Assembly: GCF_019263585.2 (NCBI RefSeq)
Contig: NZ_JADQDF010000001.1
Span: forward strand, 1,674,001 to 1,738,000
From: Pseudonocardia oceani
GTDB lineage: Bacteria; Actinomycetota; Actinomycetes; Mycobacteriales; Pseudonocardiaceae
Direction: 5' to 3'
Length of the DNA: 64,000 bases
The notes beneath the pieces were generated by a model, which worked only from the letters and a program-made list of their open reading frames with translations, made no database searches and was not told the DNA's origin. Position 1 is the stretch's first letter. The number at the start of each line of letters is the position of its first letter. The position numbers and the translations under genes are program-made. Of the stretch, positions 19,633-27,833 are shown one piece after another.

Positions 19633-20088
19633 GTGCTCACCGTCCTGGGCGTGCCCGCCCACCCGCTCCTCGTCCACGCCGTCGTCGTGCTGCTGCCCCT
19701 CGCGACCGCGGGGTCGGTGGCGGTCGCGGTGCGCCCGTCCTGGGCGCGGCCCTACGGCCCGCTCGTCGCGCTCGCCGCCCTGGGCGGGGCCGTGTCGGCC
19801 GTGCTGGCGCGCCTCGCCGGCCAGCAGCTGGAGGAGGCCATCGAGATCACCCCGGGCTTCCAGCCGGTGATCGACGAGCACGAGCGCCTCGGCACGCTCA
19901 CCGTGCTCGTCGCGTGGCCGTTCGCGCTGCTGGCCGTCGCCGCGGTCGGGCTCGCGTGGCGGCGGCGGGAGCGGGCGGCGCGGGTCGCCGGGGTGCTGGC
20001 CGCGCTCGCCGGTCTCGTCGCACTCGTCGTCGTGTCGCTGGCCGGGCACAGCGGCGCGGCGGCCGTGTGGGGTGACGTCGTTGGCTGA
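19633..20088 (+). CDS. DUF2231 membrane protein
   Basis: 151-residue integral membrane protein with four predicted helices and the family start [20 protein letters not shown], whose two histidines may bind a metal or heme. The family is uncharacterised. GTG at 19633 gives the normal N-terminus; an in-frame GTG at 19597 would add 12 residues. The 3' end overlaps the FkbM methyltransferase gene by 17 nt, suggesting coupling. Confidence 0.8.
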   Translation: MLTVLGVPAHPLLVHAVVVLLPLATAGSVAVAVRPSWARPYGPLVALAALGGAVSAVLARLAGQQLEEAIEITPGFQPVIDEHERLGTLTVLVAWPFALLAVAAVGLAWRRRERAARVAGVLAALAGLVALVVVSLAGHSGAAAVWGDVVG

Positions 20089-20830
20089 CGCGCCCCTCGC
20101 GCGCCTGCGCGGCATCGTCCGCTCGCTCGCGATGTACCACGGCATCCCGGGGCGCCACCGGCGGCTGGTGGCGTTCTACGGGCGGTTCCTCGGTCCCGGC
20201 GACGTCGCGTTCGACGTGGGCGCGCACGTCGGCAGCCGCGTCCGGGCGTGGCGCAAGCTCGGCGCGCACGTCGTCGCGATCGAGCCGCAGCCCGACTGCC
20301 TGCGCGTCCTGCGCCTGCTGTTCGGCCGCGACGCGGGCGTGACGATCGCGCCGGTCGCGGTCGGGGCGGCGCCGGGCACCGCGCGGCTGGGGCTGTCGAG
20401 CGCGACGCCGACGGTCTCGTCGATGTCGCCGGACTGGGTCGGCACCGTCGGGCGCGACGCCGGGTTCTCCCGGGTGCGCTGGGACAGGTCGATCGAGGTC
20501 CCCGTGACGACGCTGGACGCGCTGGTGGCCGAGCACGGCGAGCCGGTCTTCTGCAAGATCGACGTCGAGGGCTTCGAGCTCGACGTGCTGCGCGGCCTGA
20601 GCCGCCCGGTGCGCGCGCTGTCGTTCGAGTACCTGCCGCCCGCGCACGACGCCGCGCTGGCCGCGCTCGACCTCGTCGACGGGTTGGGTGACTACGCCTA
20701 CAACTACTCGCCGGTGGAGACCCTGCGGTTCGCCTCCGACGCCTGGCTCGACGCCGACGGCCTGCGCGCGGTGCTCGACCGCCACCGACCGCTCGGCCGC
20801 TCCGGGGACGTGTACGCGCGGCTCCGCTGA
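20072..20830 (+). CDS. FkbM family methyltransferase
   Basis: 252-residue class I SAM-dependent methyltransferase of the FkbM type, which O-methylates sugars, glycolipids or polyketides. Motif I reads AFDVGAHVGSR (about 48-58), the acidic loop VVAIEPQP follows, and the post-motif KIDVEGFELDVLRGL (about 164-178) is diagnostic. GTG at 20072 is within the DUF2231 gene; a TTG at 20081 is an alternative. It sits convergent with, and immediately beside, the glycosyltransferase-PTPS block, and may modify a product of that block. Confidence 0.85.
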   Translation: MTSLADAPLARLRGIVRSLAMYHGIPGRHRRLVAFYGRFLGPGDVAFDVGAHVGSRVRAWRKLGAHVVAIEPQPDCLRVLRLLFGRDAGVTIAPVAVGAAPGTARLGLSSATPTVSSMSPDWVGTVGRDAGFSRVRWDRSIEVPVTTLDALVAEHGEPVFCKIDVEGFELDVLRGLSRPVRALSFEYLPPAHDAALAALDLVDGLGDYAYNYSPVETLRFASDAWLDADGLRAVLDRHRPLGRSGDVYARLR

Positions 20831-20833
20831 CCG

Positions 20834-21400
20834 TCAGGAGGGCGAGCTGAAGCAGCCCAGCACGGGGACCGGCGCGCTCGTGTCGATCCGGCACACCGCG
20901 GCGTCGCCCAGGAACAGTCGCCACACCGCGGTGTCGCCGACGCCCAGCGCCCACGCCACGGCCGCCTTGATCGGCGAGACGTGGCTGACGACGACGACGT
21001 CGCCGCGGGCGGCGTCCGCGGCGAGGTCGAGGCACGCCGCCCGCACCCGCTGCCCCACGGCGGCCAGCGACTCCCCGCCCGGGGGCGCGAAGTCGGGGTC
21101 GGTGTGCCAGCGCGACCAGGTGCCGCCGTCGACGTCGGTGGGGACGGCGCCGTCGAGGCGGCCGTAGTCCATCTCGATCCAGCGCTCGTCGACCTCGACG
21201 GGGCGCTCCCCCGCGAGCACGGCGGCGGTCTGCCGGGCGCGGCCCAGCGGGCTCGTGAGGATCCGCGCGGGCCGGGGCAGCGCCGCGGCCAGCGCCTGCG
21301 CCTGTCGGCAGCCCAGCTCGGTGAGCGGGTGGTCGGCGTGCCCGCAGAGCAGGCCGCGCGCGTTGGCCACGGTCTGGCCGTGGCGCACGAGGATCAGCAC
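20834..21400 (-). CDS. Histidine phosphatase (phosphoglycerate mutase-like)
   Basis: 188-residue histidine phosphatase. The N-terminal LVRHGQT supplies the phosphorylated His (about His8), LTSPLGRARQT the second arginine, and VVVSHVSPIKAAV the second catalytic His. Members dephosphorylate small metabolites such as alpha-ribazole phosphate or sugar phosphates. GTG at 21400 overlaps the end of the UPF0104 gene by 7 nt. It is the terminal gene of the six-gene minus-strand block that starts at 25562, so it probably removes a phosphate from an intermediate made there. Confidence 0.88.
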   Translation of the reverse strand: MLILVRHGQTVANARGLLCGHADHPLTELGCRQAQALAAALPRPARILTSPLGRARQTAAVLAGERPVEVDERWIEMDYGRLDGAVPTDVDGGTWSRWHTDPDFAPPGGESLAAVGQRVRAACLDLAADAARGDVVVVSHVSPIKAAVAWALGVGDTAVWRLFLGDAAVCRIDTSAPVPVLGCFSSPS

Positions 21401-22275
21401 GGGACCGGCTCCGGCACGACCGCGCGGCGGGGTGCCCGGGCGAGCAGCACCACCCCGAGCCCGGGCAGGCACGCGATCATGCCGAGCACCCCGTAGACGA
21501 CGGCGGCGGTGAGCCCCTGCGCCGCGCCGAGGCCGGCCGCGGAGAACGCGACGGCGCCGACGGCCTCGCGCGGCCCCCACCCGCCGACGGTGAGCGGCAG
21601 CACCATCGCCAACAGCGACAGCACCAGCAGCGGCAGCAGCTCCCCCACCGGCGCCGTGGCGCCCGCGGCGCGCGCGGCCACGACGAACAGGGCGAGGTAC
21701 CCGGCCAGCGCCGTCAGCGAGAGGGCGACGACCGCGGGTCCGGTGCGCCGCGCGAGCACCCGGACGTCCGACGCCGCCGCGCCCAGCAGGGCCCGCACCC
21801 GCGGCACCCGCCACGCGACGAGGGCCACGGTCCCGAGCAGCGCGAGCCCGGCGCCCAGCGCCGGGAGCAGGCCGCCCAGCAGCACCGGGCGGGCGAGCAG
21901 CACCGCCAGCCCCGCGACGACGACCACGACCTGCCCGGCCGTGCGCTCCAGCACGACCGCGCGCAGCCCGCGCCCGTCGTCGCGGCCGTGGCGGACGGCG
22001 CGGTGGACGTCGCCGAGCACGCCCGCGGGCAGGACCGAGTTGAGGAACGAGGCCCGGTAGGTGTCGGCGACGGCCGTGCCGAACGGCAGCGCCACCCCCA
22101 GCCCCCGCGCAACGAGGCACCAGCGGCCGGCGGCGCACAGCGTCGTGAGCAGGCCGACGGCGAGCGCGACGAGCACCGCGGCGGCGTCGATCGCGGCCAG
22201 CCCGTCCACCACGGCGTCGGTGCCGACCCATACCGCGAGCGCGACGAGCACGGCCGCGCCGGCCAGGGTCTTCAC
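21394..22275 (-). CDS. UPF0104 / lysylphosphatidylglycerol-synthase-TM family protein
   Basis: 293-residue polytopic membrane protein with about seven or eight helices. It shows the family hallmarks AGRWCLVARGLG and TYRASFLNSVLPAGVLGDVHRAV near the N-terminus, and LPLTVGGWGPREAVGAVAF in the C-terminal half. It corresponds to the flippase-like membrane domain of MprF without the synthetase domain; such proteins often accompany glycosyltransferases handling lipid-linked substrates. GTG at 22275 is 10 nt after the methyltransferase stop, and the 3' end overlaps the phosphatase start. Confidence 0.82.
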   Translation of the reverse strand: MKTLAGAAVLVALAVWVGTDAVVDGLAAIDAAAVLVALAVGLLTTLCAAGRWCLVARGLGVALPFGTAVADTYRASFLNSVLPAGVLGDVHRAVRHGRDDGRGLRAVVLERTAGQVVVVVAGLAVLLARPVLLGGLLPALGAGLALLGTVALVAWRVPRVRALLGAAASDVRVLARRTGPAVVALSLTALAGYLALFVVAARAAGATAPVGELLPLLVLSLLAMVLPLTVGGWGPREAVGAVAFSAAGLGAAQGLTAAVVYGVLGMIACLPGLGVVLLARAPRRAVVPEPVPC

Positions 22276-22285
22276 AGCGGGACCC

Positions 22286-23149
22286 TCATCGCGGCACCGC
22301 CAGCAGGTCCACGTGCCCGACCGTCACCCGCAGCACCCCGGCGCCCGCGGCGACGAGCCGCCGGCGCAGGTAGCGCCCCGCCTCCCGGTCCAGGTCGGGC
22401 CGCTGCTGCACCGCCGCGGCGACCCAGCCGCGCAGCCACTCCTCGGCCAGCGCGGCCTCCCCCGGTCCGAGCCGCCACGGGCTCGGGCGGGTCACGACGG
22501 TCATCCCGTGGCGGGCGAGCGCCTCCGCGGCGACAGGCCCGGCGTCGGGCCCGAGCAGGCGCCGGCCGTCGACGGTGCGGCGCTGGTGGGCGTCGAACGC
22601 GGCGGCCAGCTCGGCGTCGAGGGGGTCGGGCGGGGAGACCGCGACGTCCCCGCTGACCGACAGCGCGAGCAGCGCCGCACAGCCCGCCCCGGCGCAGGCG
22701 GCGGCGAGGGCGTCGACCTCGTCGGCGGTGAGCAGGTCGAGCAGCGCCGACGCGGTGACCAGAGAGGTCCCGGCGAGGTCGGCGGCGCGCAGGGCGGTCA
22801 GGTCGCCGCGGCTCGCCTGCGCGTCGACGCCCGGGGGCAGGTCCGCGAGGGCACGGTCGAGCAGGACGGGGTCGCGGTCGTGGAGGACCCACCGCGCCGG
22901 AGCCGCCGCCCCGTCGGCGGCGATCCTCGGGGCGATCTTCGGAGCGAGCCACCGCACCATCGAACCGGAGCCGCAGCCCAGGTCGCGCACCACGGCGGGC
23001 GCACGCCGGGCGGCCAGCCCGGCCAGCTCCGCCGAGCGTGCGGCGGCGTCGGCGGGCTCGCGCAGGGCGAGCCAGTCGGGCGTGCAGACCGGCGAGCCGA
23101 CGACGCTCAGACGGGCGTCCCGGCCTTCTCGAGCACGGAGATCAGGCAC
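22286..23149 (-). CDS. Class I SAM-dependent methyltransferase
   Basis: About 287 residues, with motif I VVRDLGCGSGSMVRWLAP and a following WVLHDRDPVLLDRA segment typical of Rossmann methyltransferases. The start is unusual. No ATG, GTG or TTG occurs between the glycosyltransferase stop and motif I. The best start is GTG 23149, inside the glycosyltransferase gene, with GGGAGG about 10 nt upstream (43-nt overlap). A CTG at 23110 overlapping the stop (CTGA) is an alternative. It lies between the GT4 and UPF0104 genes, and probably methylates the sugar or headgroup being assembled. Confidence 0.75.
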   Translation of the reverse strand: MPDLRAREGRDARLSVVGSPVCTPDWLALREPADAAARSAELAGLAARRAPAVVRDLGCGSGSMVRWLAPKIAPRIAADGAAAPARWVLHDRDPVLLDRALADLPPGVDAQASRGDLTALRAADLAGTSLVTASALLDLLTADEVDALAAACAGAGCAALLALSVSGDVAVSPPDPLDAELAAAFDAHQRRTVDGRRLLGPDAGPVAAEALARHGMTVVTRPSPWRLGPGEAALAEEWLRGWVAAAVQQRPDLDREAGRYLRRRLVAAGAGVLRVTVGHVDLLAVPR

Positions 23150-24162
23150 CGCGAGGTCACCTCCCACCCGGTCAGCTCGCCGCGGCGCGCCCGGGCCCCC
23201 GCCCGGAGCTCGGCGCGCAGGTCCGGGAGGTCGAGCCAGCGCGCGAGGGCCATCGCCAGCGCGGGCACCTCGTCGGGCGGCACGAGCAGGCCGGTGCCGC
23301 CCAGCGCCGACCGCACCCCGCCGACGTCGGCCGCCAGCACCGGGATGCCGCGGGCCAGCGCCTCGGTCACGACCATCCCGTAGGCCTCGGCGCGCGAGGG
23401 CAGCACGAGCAGGTCCGCGGCGGCGAACGCGGCGCCCAGCGGCGCACCGACGAGCGCCCCGGGCATCCGGATGCGGCTGTCGAGCCCGTTGGCGGTGATC
23501 ATCGCCCGCACGTCGGCGACGTGCACGGGCGCACGCCCGAGCGGGCCGACGAGGTCGCAGGTCCAGTGACGGTCGGCGACGTCGGCGAGGGCGTCGACGA
23601 GCAGGTCCTGGCCCTTCGTCGGCGTCACCGAGCCGACGCAGAGCAGCCGGCTCGCGCCGTCGGTGCCGGGCGCGGGCGGCGCCGGGTCGACGCCCGGGGT
23701 GACGACCTCGACGTGCGCCAGGTCGTGCTGGGTGCGCAGCCGCTGCGCCGTCCAGGGGCTGGTGGCGACGACGGCCGCCGCGGCCTGCAGCACCTCCCGC
23801 TCGCGGTGCGCGAGGTCGGCGGCGCCCACCTCGTCGCCCAGGGGCAGGTGCACGAGCACGACGACCTCGAGGCGCCGCGACTGCGGGACCAGCACGTCGG
23901 GCACGCCGCAGGCCACGAGGCCGTCGACCAGGACGGTCGAGCCCGCGGGCAGCCCGGCCAGGGCGCGCTGCAGCGCGCCGCGGTCGGGAACCGATGGCCG
24001 CGGCCAGCGTCCGGCCACCGGGACCTGGCGCACGGTCCAGCCGGCCGCGCGCATCCCGGCGACGACCCGGCGGTCGTAGGTGTTGCCGCCGCTGGGGCGG
24101 CTCGCGTCGTCGACGTCGGCGGGGACGACGACGTGCACGACGCGCCCCGAGCCCGCGCTCAC
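23107..24162 (-). CDS. GT4-type glycosyltransferase
   Basis: 351-residue GT-B fold glycosyltransferase. The N-terminal acceptor domain contains a [13 protein letters not shown] loop. The C-terminal donor domain has [20 protein letters not shown] and the GT4 EX7E motif region [22 protein letters not shown], with both glutamates present. It uses a nucleotide-sugar donor with retention of configuration. GTG at 24162 overlaps the stop of the PTPS-like gene (GTGA). No signal peptide or membrane anchor is seen, so the acceptor is a cytosolic or membrane-face molecule. Confidence 0.87.
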   Translation of the reverse strand: MSAGSGRVVHVVVPADVDDASRPSGGNTYDRRVVAGMRAAGWTVRQVPVAGRWPRPSVPDRGALQRALAGLPAGSTVLVDGLVACGVPDVLVPQSRRLEVVVLVHLPLGDEVGAADLAHREREVLQAAAAVVATSPWTAQRLRTQHDLAHVEVVTPGVDPAPPAPGTDGASRLLCVGSVTPTKGQDLLVDALADVADRHWTCDLVGPLGRAPVHVADVRAMITANGLDSRIRMPGALVGAPLGAAFAAADLLVLPSRAEAYGMVVTEALARGIPVLAADVGGVRSALGGTGLLVPPDEVPALAMALARWLDLPDLRAELRAGARARRGELTGWEVTSRCLISVLEKAGTPV

Positions 24163-24557
24163 AGCGCACGCTCGTAGGACGCCCAGGCCACGTGCGACTC
24201 GTGCAGCGTGACGGTGACGCCGGCGAGCCCGCGCGCGCCCTCGCCGAGCGCACCGGCGTGCACCCGGTCGGCCAGGCGGTCGGCGACGACCCTCGCCAGG
24301 AACTCCGTCGACGTGTTGACCCCGGCGAAGGCCGGGTCGTCGTCGAGGTTGCGGTAGGTGAGGTCGGCCAGTACGGCCTTGAGCTCGGTGCCGGCCAGCC
24401 CGATGTCGACGACGATGCCGTCGGCGTCGAGGTCGGGCCGGCGGAACGCGGCGTCGACGACGAACGTCGCGCCGTGCAACCGCTGCGCCGGCCCGAAGAC
24501 CTCGCCGCGGAAGCTGTGCGCGACCATCATGTGGTCGCGGACCGTGATGCTGAACAA
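24159..24557 (-). CDS. PTPS/QueD T-fold protein lacking zinc site and catalytic Cys
   Basis: 132-residue homologue of 6-pyruvoyl-tetrahydropterin synthase/QueD. His14 (VAHSF) and His28 (RLHG) remain, but the third zinc ligand is Ala30 (HGAT instead of HGHx) and the catalytic Cys position before the RLHG block is Ala24, so the normal reaction should not occur. C-terminal [12 protein letters not shown] retains the pterin-anchoring glutamate region. This matches what is known of Streptomyces SCO6650, a T-fold protein without zinc or PTPS activity. Start TTG 24557 with GGGAAGGGG upstream. The T-fold suggests binding of a pterin- or purine-like ring. Confidence 0.85.
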   Translation of the reverse strand: MFSITVRDHMMVAHSFRGEVFGPAQRLHGATFVVDAAFRRPDLDADGIVVDIGLAGTELKAVLADLTYRNLDDDPAFAGVNTSTEFLARVVADRLADRVHAGALGEGARGLAGVTVTLHESHVAWASYERAL

Positions 24558-24587
24558 GCGGATGCCCCTTCCCGTGCAGCTGATGAC

Positions 24588-25562
24588 TCAGCCGTAGGTG
24601 ACACGGACGCAGGGCGCGAACGGTTCACCGGCCGCGAGACGCGGCATCAGTGCGGGCAGATCCTCGAACGGGACGGCGTCGGTGACCAGCGCGTCGTAGC
24701 GCGGATCGGCCAGCAGGCGCAGCGCGAGCGCGAGCCGGTCGGCGACGCCGCGGCGCCCACGCCGCGCGGGCGCGACCATCCCCACCTGCGTGCTGCGGAT
24801 CGCGAGGCGCCGCGCGTGGAACCCGGCGCCCAGCGGCACCGCGACCTCCCGGTCGCCGTACCAGCTCAGCTCCAGCACCTCCCCCTCGACGGCGAGCAGC
24901 TCCAGGCTCCGTGCGAGCCCGGCAGCGGTGGCGCTCGCGTGGACGACGAGGTCGCAGTCGCCCGCCGCGTCCTCCGGGAGCGCGAACGGCACGCCCAACG
25001 CCTGCGCCACGGCGGCACGCGCCGGGTCGACGTCGACGAGCTCCACCCGCACCCCGGGGAACCCGGCGAGCACCGCGGCGACGCAGCAGCCGACCATCCC
25101 CGCCCCGACGACGGCGACCCGGTCGCCGACCAGCGGCGCCGCGTCCCACAGCGCGTTGACGGCAGTCTCCACGGTGCCCGCCAGGACCGCCCGCGAGGGC
25201 GGCACGTCGTCGGGCACCACCGTGACCGCGGCGGCCGGCACGACCCAGCGGGTCTGGTGCGGGTGCAGGGCGAACACGGTGCGCCCGCGCAGCGCGTCCG
25301 GCCCCTGCTCGACGACCCCGACGGCGAGGTAGCCGTACTTGACCGGCCCCGGGAAGTCGCCGGCCTGGAACGGCGCCCGCATCGCCGCGCGCTGGCTCTC
25401 GGGCACCCCGCCCCGGAACACCAGCAGCTCGGTGCCGCGACTGACGCCCGAGACGAGCGCGCGGACCAGCACGTCGCCGGGGCCGGGGTCGGGCAGCACC
25501 TCGTCGCGGATCCCGCCGTGGCCCGTACCCGACGACCAGAACGCGCGCGCGCGGTGATCCAC
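24588..25562 (-). CDS. Zinc-type alcohol dehydrogenase-like (MDR) oxidoreductase
   Basis: 324-residue medium-chain dehydrogenase/reductase-like protein. The Rossmann motif VAVVGAGMVGCCVAA and an acidic VELVDVD after strand 2 favour NAD(H). The N-terminal catalytic domain includes SRGTELLVFRGGVP but lacks the usual GHE zinc signature and the four-Cys lobe, so it may be zinc-independent. GTG 25562 follows GGGAGG by 7 nt. It is the first gene of the block, 30 nt upstream of the PTPS-like gene and divergent from the phosphatidyltransferase gene. It is most like the dehydrogenases that accompany SCO6650-type genes. Confidence 0.82.
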   Translation of the reverse strand: MDHRARAFWSSGTGHGGIRDEVLPDPGPGDVLVRALVSGVSRGTELLVFRGGVPESQRAAMRAPFQAGDFPGPVKYGYLAVGVVEQGPDALRGRTVFALHPHQTRWVVPAAAVTVVPDDVPPSRAVLAGTVETAVNALWDAAPLVGDRVAVVGAGMVGCCVAAVLAGFPGVRVELVDVDPARAAVAQALGVPFALPEDAAGDCDLVVHASATAAGLARSLELLAVEGEVLELSWYGDREVAVPLGAGFHARRLAIRSTQVGMVAPARRGRRGVADRLALALRLLADPRYDALVTDAVPFEDLPALMPRLAAGEPFAPCVRVTYG

Positions 25563-25623
25563 CTCGAACCTCCCTGAACCGCAGCGGCGTTCGGACCGTG
25601 TCCCTGAGGTGTACACACGTCCC

Positions 25624-26292
25624 ATGACGACCGTAACCCGGCAGACCACGCAGCAGGCCTGCGCGGCCGTGTTCCAGGTCGTCCTGCTCGCCGCGCTCAC
25701 CGCGACGGTCGGCCTCGGCCCCCTCGGCTGGGCCGCCGGGACCGTGTTCGCCGCCGGGCTGTGGGTCCTGCTCGACGGCGCGGCCCGCCGGGCGGGCACC
25801 GACGCCCTCGGGCCCGCCGACCTCGTCACCCTCGCCCGCGCGGCGCTGGCCGGCGGGGTCGCGGCGCTGGTCGTCGACGGGTCGGGGCCGGTCCCGATCG
25901 TCGTCCTCACCTCGGTGGCGCTGGTGCTCGACGCCGTCGACGGGAAGGTCGCCCGCCGCACCGGCACCGCCTCGGCGCTCGGTGCCCGGTTCGACATGGA
26001 GGTCGACGCGGTCCTGCTGCTCGTGCTCAGCGCGCACGTGGCGACTCTGCTGGGGCCGTGGGTGCTCGTGATCGGCCTGATGCGCTACGCGTTCGTCGCG
26101 GCGGCCCGGGTGCTGCCGTGGCTGCGCGGGTCGCTGCCGGTCCGGTGGTCGGCGAAGGCCGTGGCCGCGCTGCAGGGGATCGTGCTGGTGGCCGCCGTGG
26201 CGGGGGCCCCGGGGTGGCTGGTCGGGCTCGCTCTGGCGCTGCTGGTGTGGTCGTTCGGGCAGAGCGTGCTGTGGCTCTGGCGTTCCCGGTGA
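25624..26292 (+). CDS. CDP-alcohol phosphatidyltransferase family protein
   Basis: 222-residue membrane enzyme with five or six helices. The complete CDP-OH-P signature is present: Asp103, Asp106, Gly107, Ala110, Arg111, Gly120, Asp124 and Asp128 (core LDAVDGKVARR). Members transfer a phosphatidyl (or other CDP-linked) group to an alcohol such as glycerol phosphate, inositol phosphate or a polyol. ATG 25624 is used; an upstream GTG at 25609 is possible. It overlaps the sulfatase gene by 4 nt and is divergent from the dehydrogenase-PTPS block across 61 bp, so both arms could share a promoter region. Confidence 0.9.
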   Translation: MTTVTRQTTQQACAAVFQVVLLAALTATVGLGPLGWAAGTVFAAGLWVLLDGAARRAGTDALGPADLVTLARAALAGGVAALVVDGSGPVPIVVLTSVALVLDAVDGKVARRTGTASALGARFDMEVDAVLLLVLSAHVATLLGPWVLVIGLMRYAFVAAARVLPWLRGSLPVRWSAKAVAALQGIVLVAAVAGAPGWLVGLALALLVWSFGQSVLWLWRSR

Positions 26293-27833
26293 CGGCGTTC
26301 CCGTTGACGGCGTTCCCGGTGCGCGTCCTGCGCACCGCCCTCGCCGCGCTGGTCGTCCTGGCCGCCCTCGTGGTGCCGCGCGAGCCGCTGGGCCTGCTCG
26401 CCCTGCCCGTCGAGGGCCTGCTCGGCGCCGCCCTGCTGCTCCTGCTGCCCGCCCGCGCCGTCCGGCCGGCCGCCACCGTCGTGGGCCTGGCGCTGGGCGC
26501 CGTCGGCGTCGTCGCCGTCCTGGACGCCGCGTTCCGCTCGGTGCTGGCCCGTCCGTTCGACCCGCTGCTCGACGCCGCCTCCGTGAGCGCCGGCGTGGAG
26601 TTCGTCGCGGGCTCGGCCGGCCCGCTCGCCGCCGCCGGTGCCGTGGTCGGAGCGGTGCTCGTCGCGCTCGCCGTCGTCGTCGGCGTCACGCTCTCGGTCC
26701 GCCACCTGGCCGGGATCGCCGTCGCCCACCGCCGCACCGCCGCCCGCACGCTCGCCGCCCTCACCCCCGTCTGGCTGGCGTGCGCCCTGCTCGGTGCGCC
26801 CGTCGCCTCGGCCGGTGCGGCCCTGCTCGTCCGCGACCACGCCGTGCAGGTCCGCGACGGCCTCGCCGACGCCGAGGCGTTCGCCGCCGAGCTCGCCGTC
26901 GACCCTCACCGCGACACCGACGGCCTCCTCTCCGCGCTCGCCGGAAAGGACGTCGTGGTCGCGTTCGTCGAGAGCTACGGCCGCGACGCCCTCCCCCTCG
27001 TCGCCCCCCAACTCGCCGCCGGCACCGCGGGCCTGGAGGCCGCCGGCTTCGCCTCCCGCTCCGGCTTCCTCACCTCGCCCGTCGTGGGCGGGAACAGCTG
27101 GCTCGCCCACGCCACGTTCCTGTCGGGCCTGCGCGTGCACGACCAGCGTCGGTACGCGGCACTCGTCGAGAGCGACCGCACGACTCTGACCAGCCTCTTC
27201 GGCGCCGCCGGATGGCGCACCGCCGGCGTGATGCCCGGTACCACCCGCGAGTGGCCGGAGGCCGCGTTCTACGGCTACGACACCGTGCTGGACCACCCCG
27301 CCCTGGCCTACCGCGGCCCCGACCACGGCTGGGCCACCGTCCCCGACCAGTACACCCTCGCCGCCTTCCAGCGCGCCGAGCGCGACCGGCCCCACGAGCC
27401 CCTGATGGCCGAGATCGCGCTGGTCACCAGCCACGCCCCCTGGGCCTACGTCCCCCCGGTCCTCGACTGGGCCGCCGTCGGCGACGGCTCGGTCTACGCC
27501 GACGTCCCGCCCGGCCCCGCCGAGTACGGCGGCGCGATCGCCTACTCCCTCGACAGCCTCGTGTCCTGGGTCGAGACCTACGGCGACGACGACCTGGTGC
27601 TGCTCGTGCTCGGCGACCACCAACCGTCGGCCGCGGTGACGGGAGCCGGCGACACCGCGGACGTCCCCGTCTCCGTGATCACCCGTGACGAGGCCGTGCT
27701 CGACCGCACCGACGGCTGGGGCTGGACATCCGGCCTGCGCCCCGACGACGCCGCCCCGGTCTGGCCCATGGAGTCGTTCCGCGACCGCTTCCTCACGGCC
27801 TTCTCCACCGAGCCCGATCACCCGGCCCGGTAG
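26289..27833 (+). CDS. LTA-synthase-like membrane sulfatase
   Basis: 514-residue protein: four or five N-terminal membrane helices (to about residue 180) and an extracytoplasmic alkaline-phosphatase-fold sulfatase domain. The metal-site glutamate is in VAFVESYGRDALP, the likely nucleophile region is VVGGNSWLAHATF, and the distal metal ligands lie in VLLVLGDHQPS. Relatives transfer phosphoglycerol or phosphoethanolamine, or hydrolyse lipid headgroups, outside the cell. GTG overlaps the phosphatidyltransferase stop (GTGA). The last codons run 16 nt into the convergent HNH gene and its 15-bp repeats. Confidence 0.87.
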   Translation: MTAFPLTAFPVRVLRTALAALVVLAALVVPREPLGLLALPVEGLLGAALLLLLPARAVRPAATVVGLALGAVGVVAVLDAAFRSVLARPFDPLLDAASVSAGVEFVAGSAGPLAAAGAVVGAVLVALAVVVGVTLSVRHLAGIAVAHRRTAARTLAALTPVWLACALLGAPVASAGAALLVRDHAVQVRDGLADAEAFAAELAVDPHRDTDGLLSALAGKDVVVAFVESYGRDALPLVAPQLAAGTAGLEAAGFASRSGFLTSPVVGGNSWLAHATFLSGLRVHDQRRYAALVESDRTTLTSLFGAAGWRTAGVMPGTTREWPEAAFYGYDTVLDHPALAYRGPDHGWATVPDQYTLAAFQRAERDRPHEPLMAEIALVTSHAPWAYVPPVLDWAAVGDGSVYADVPPGPAEYGGAIAYSLDSLVSWVETYGDDDLVLLVLGDHQPSAAVTGAGDTADVPVSVITRDEAVLDRTDGWGWTSGLRPDDAAPVWPMESFRDRFLTAFSTEPDHPAR

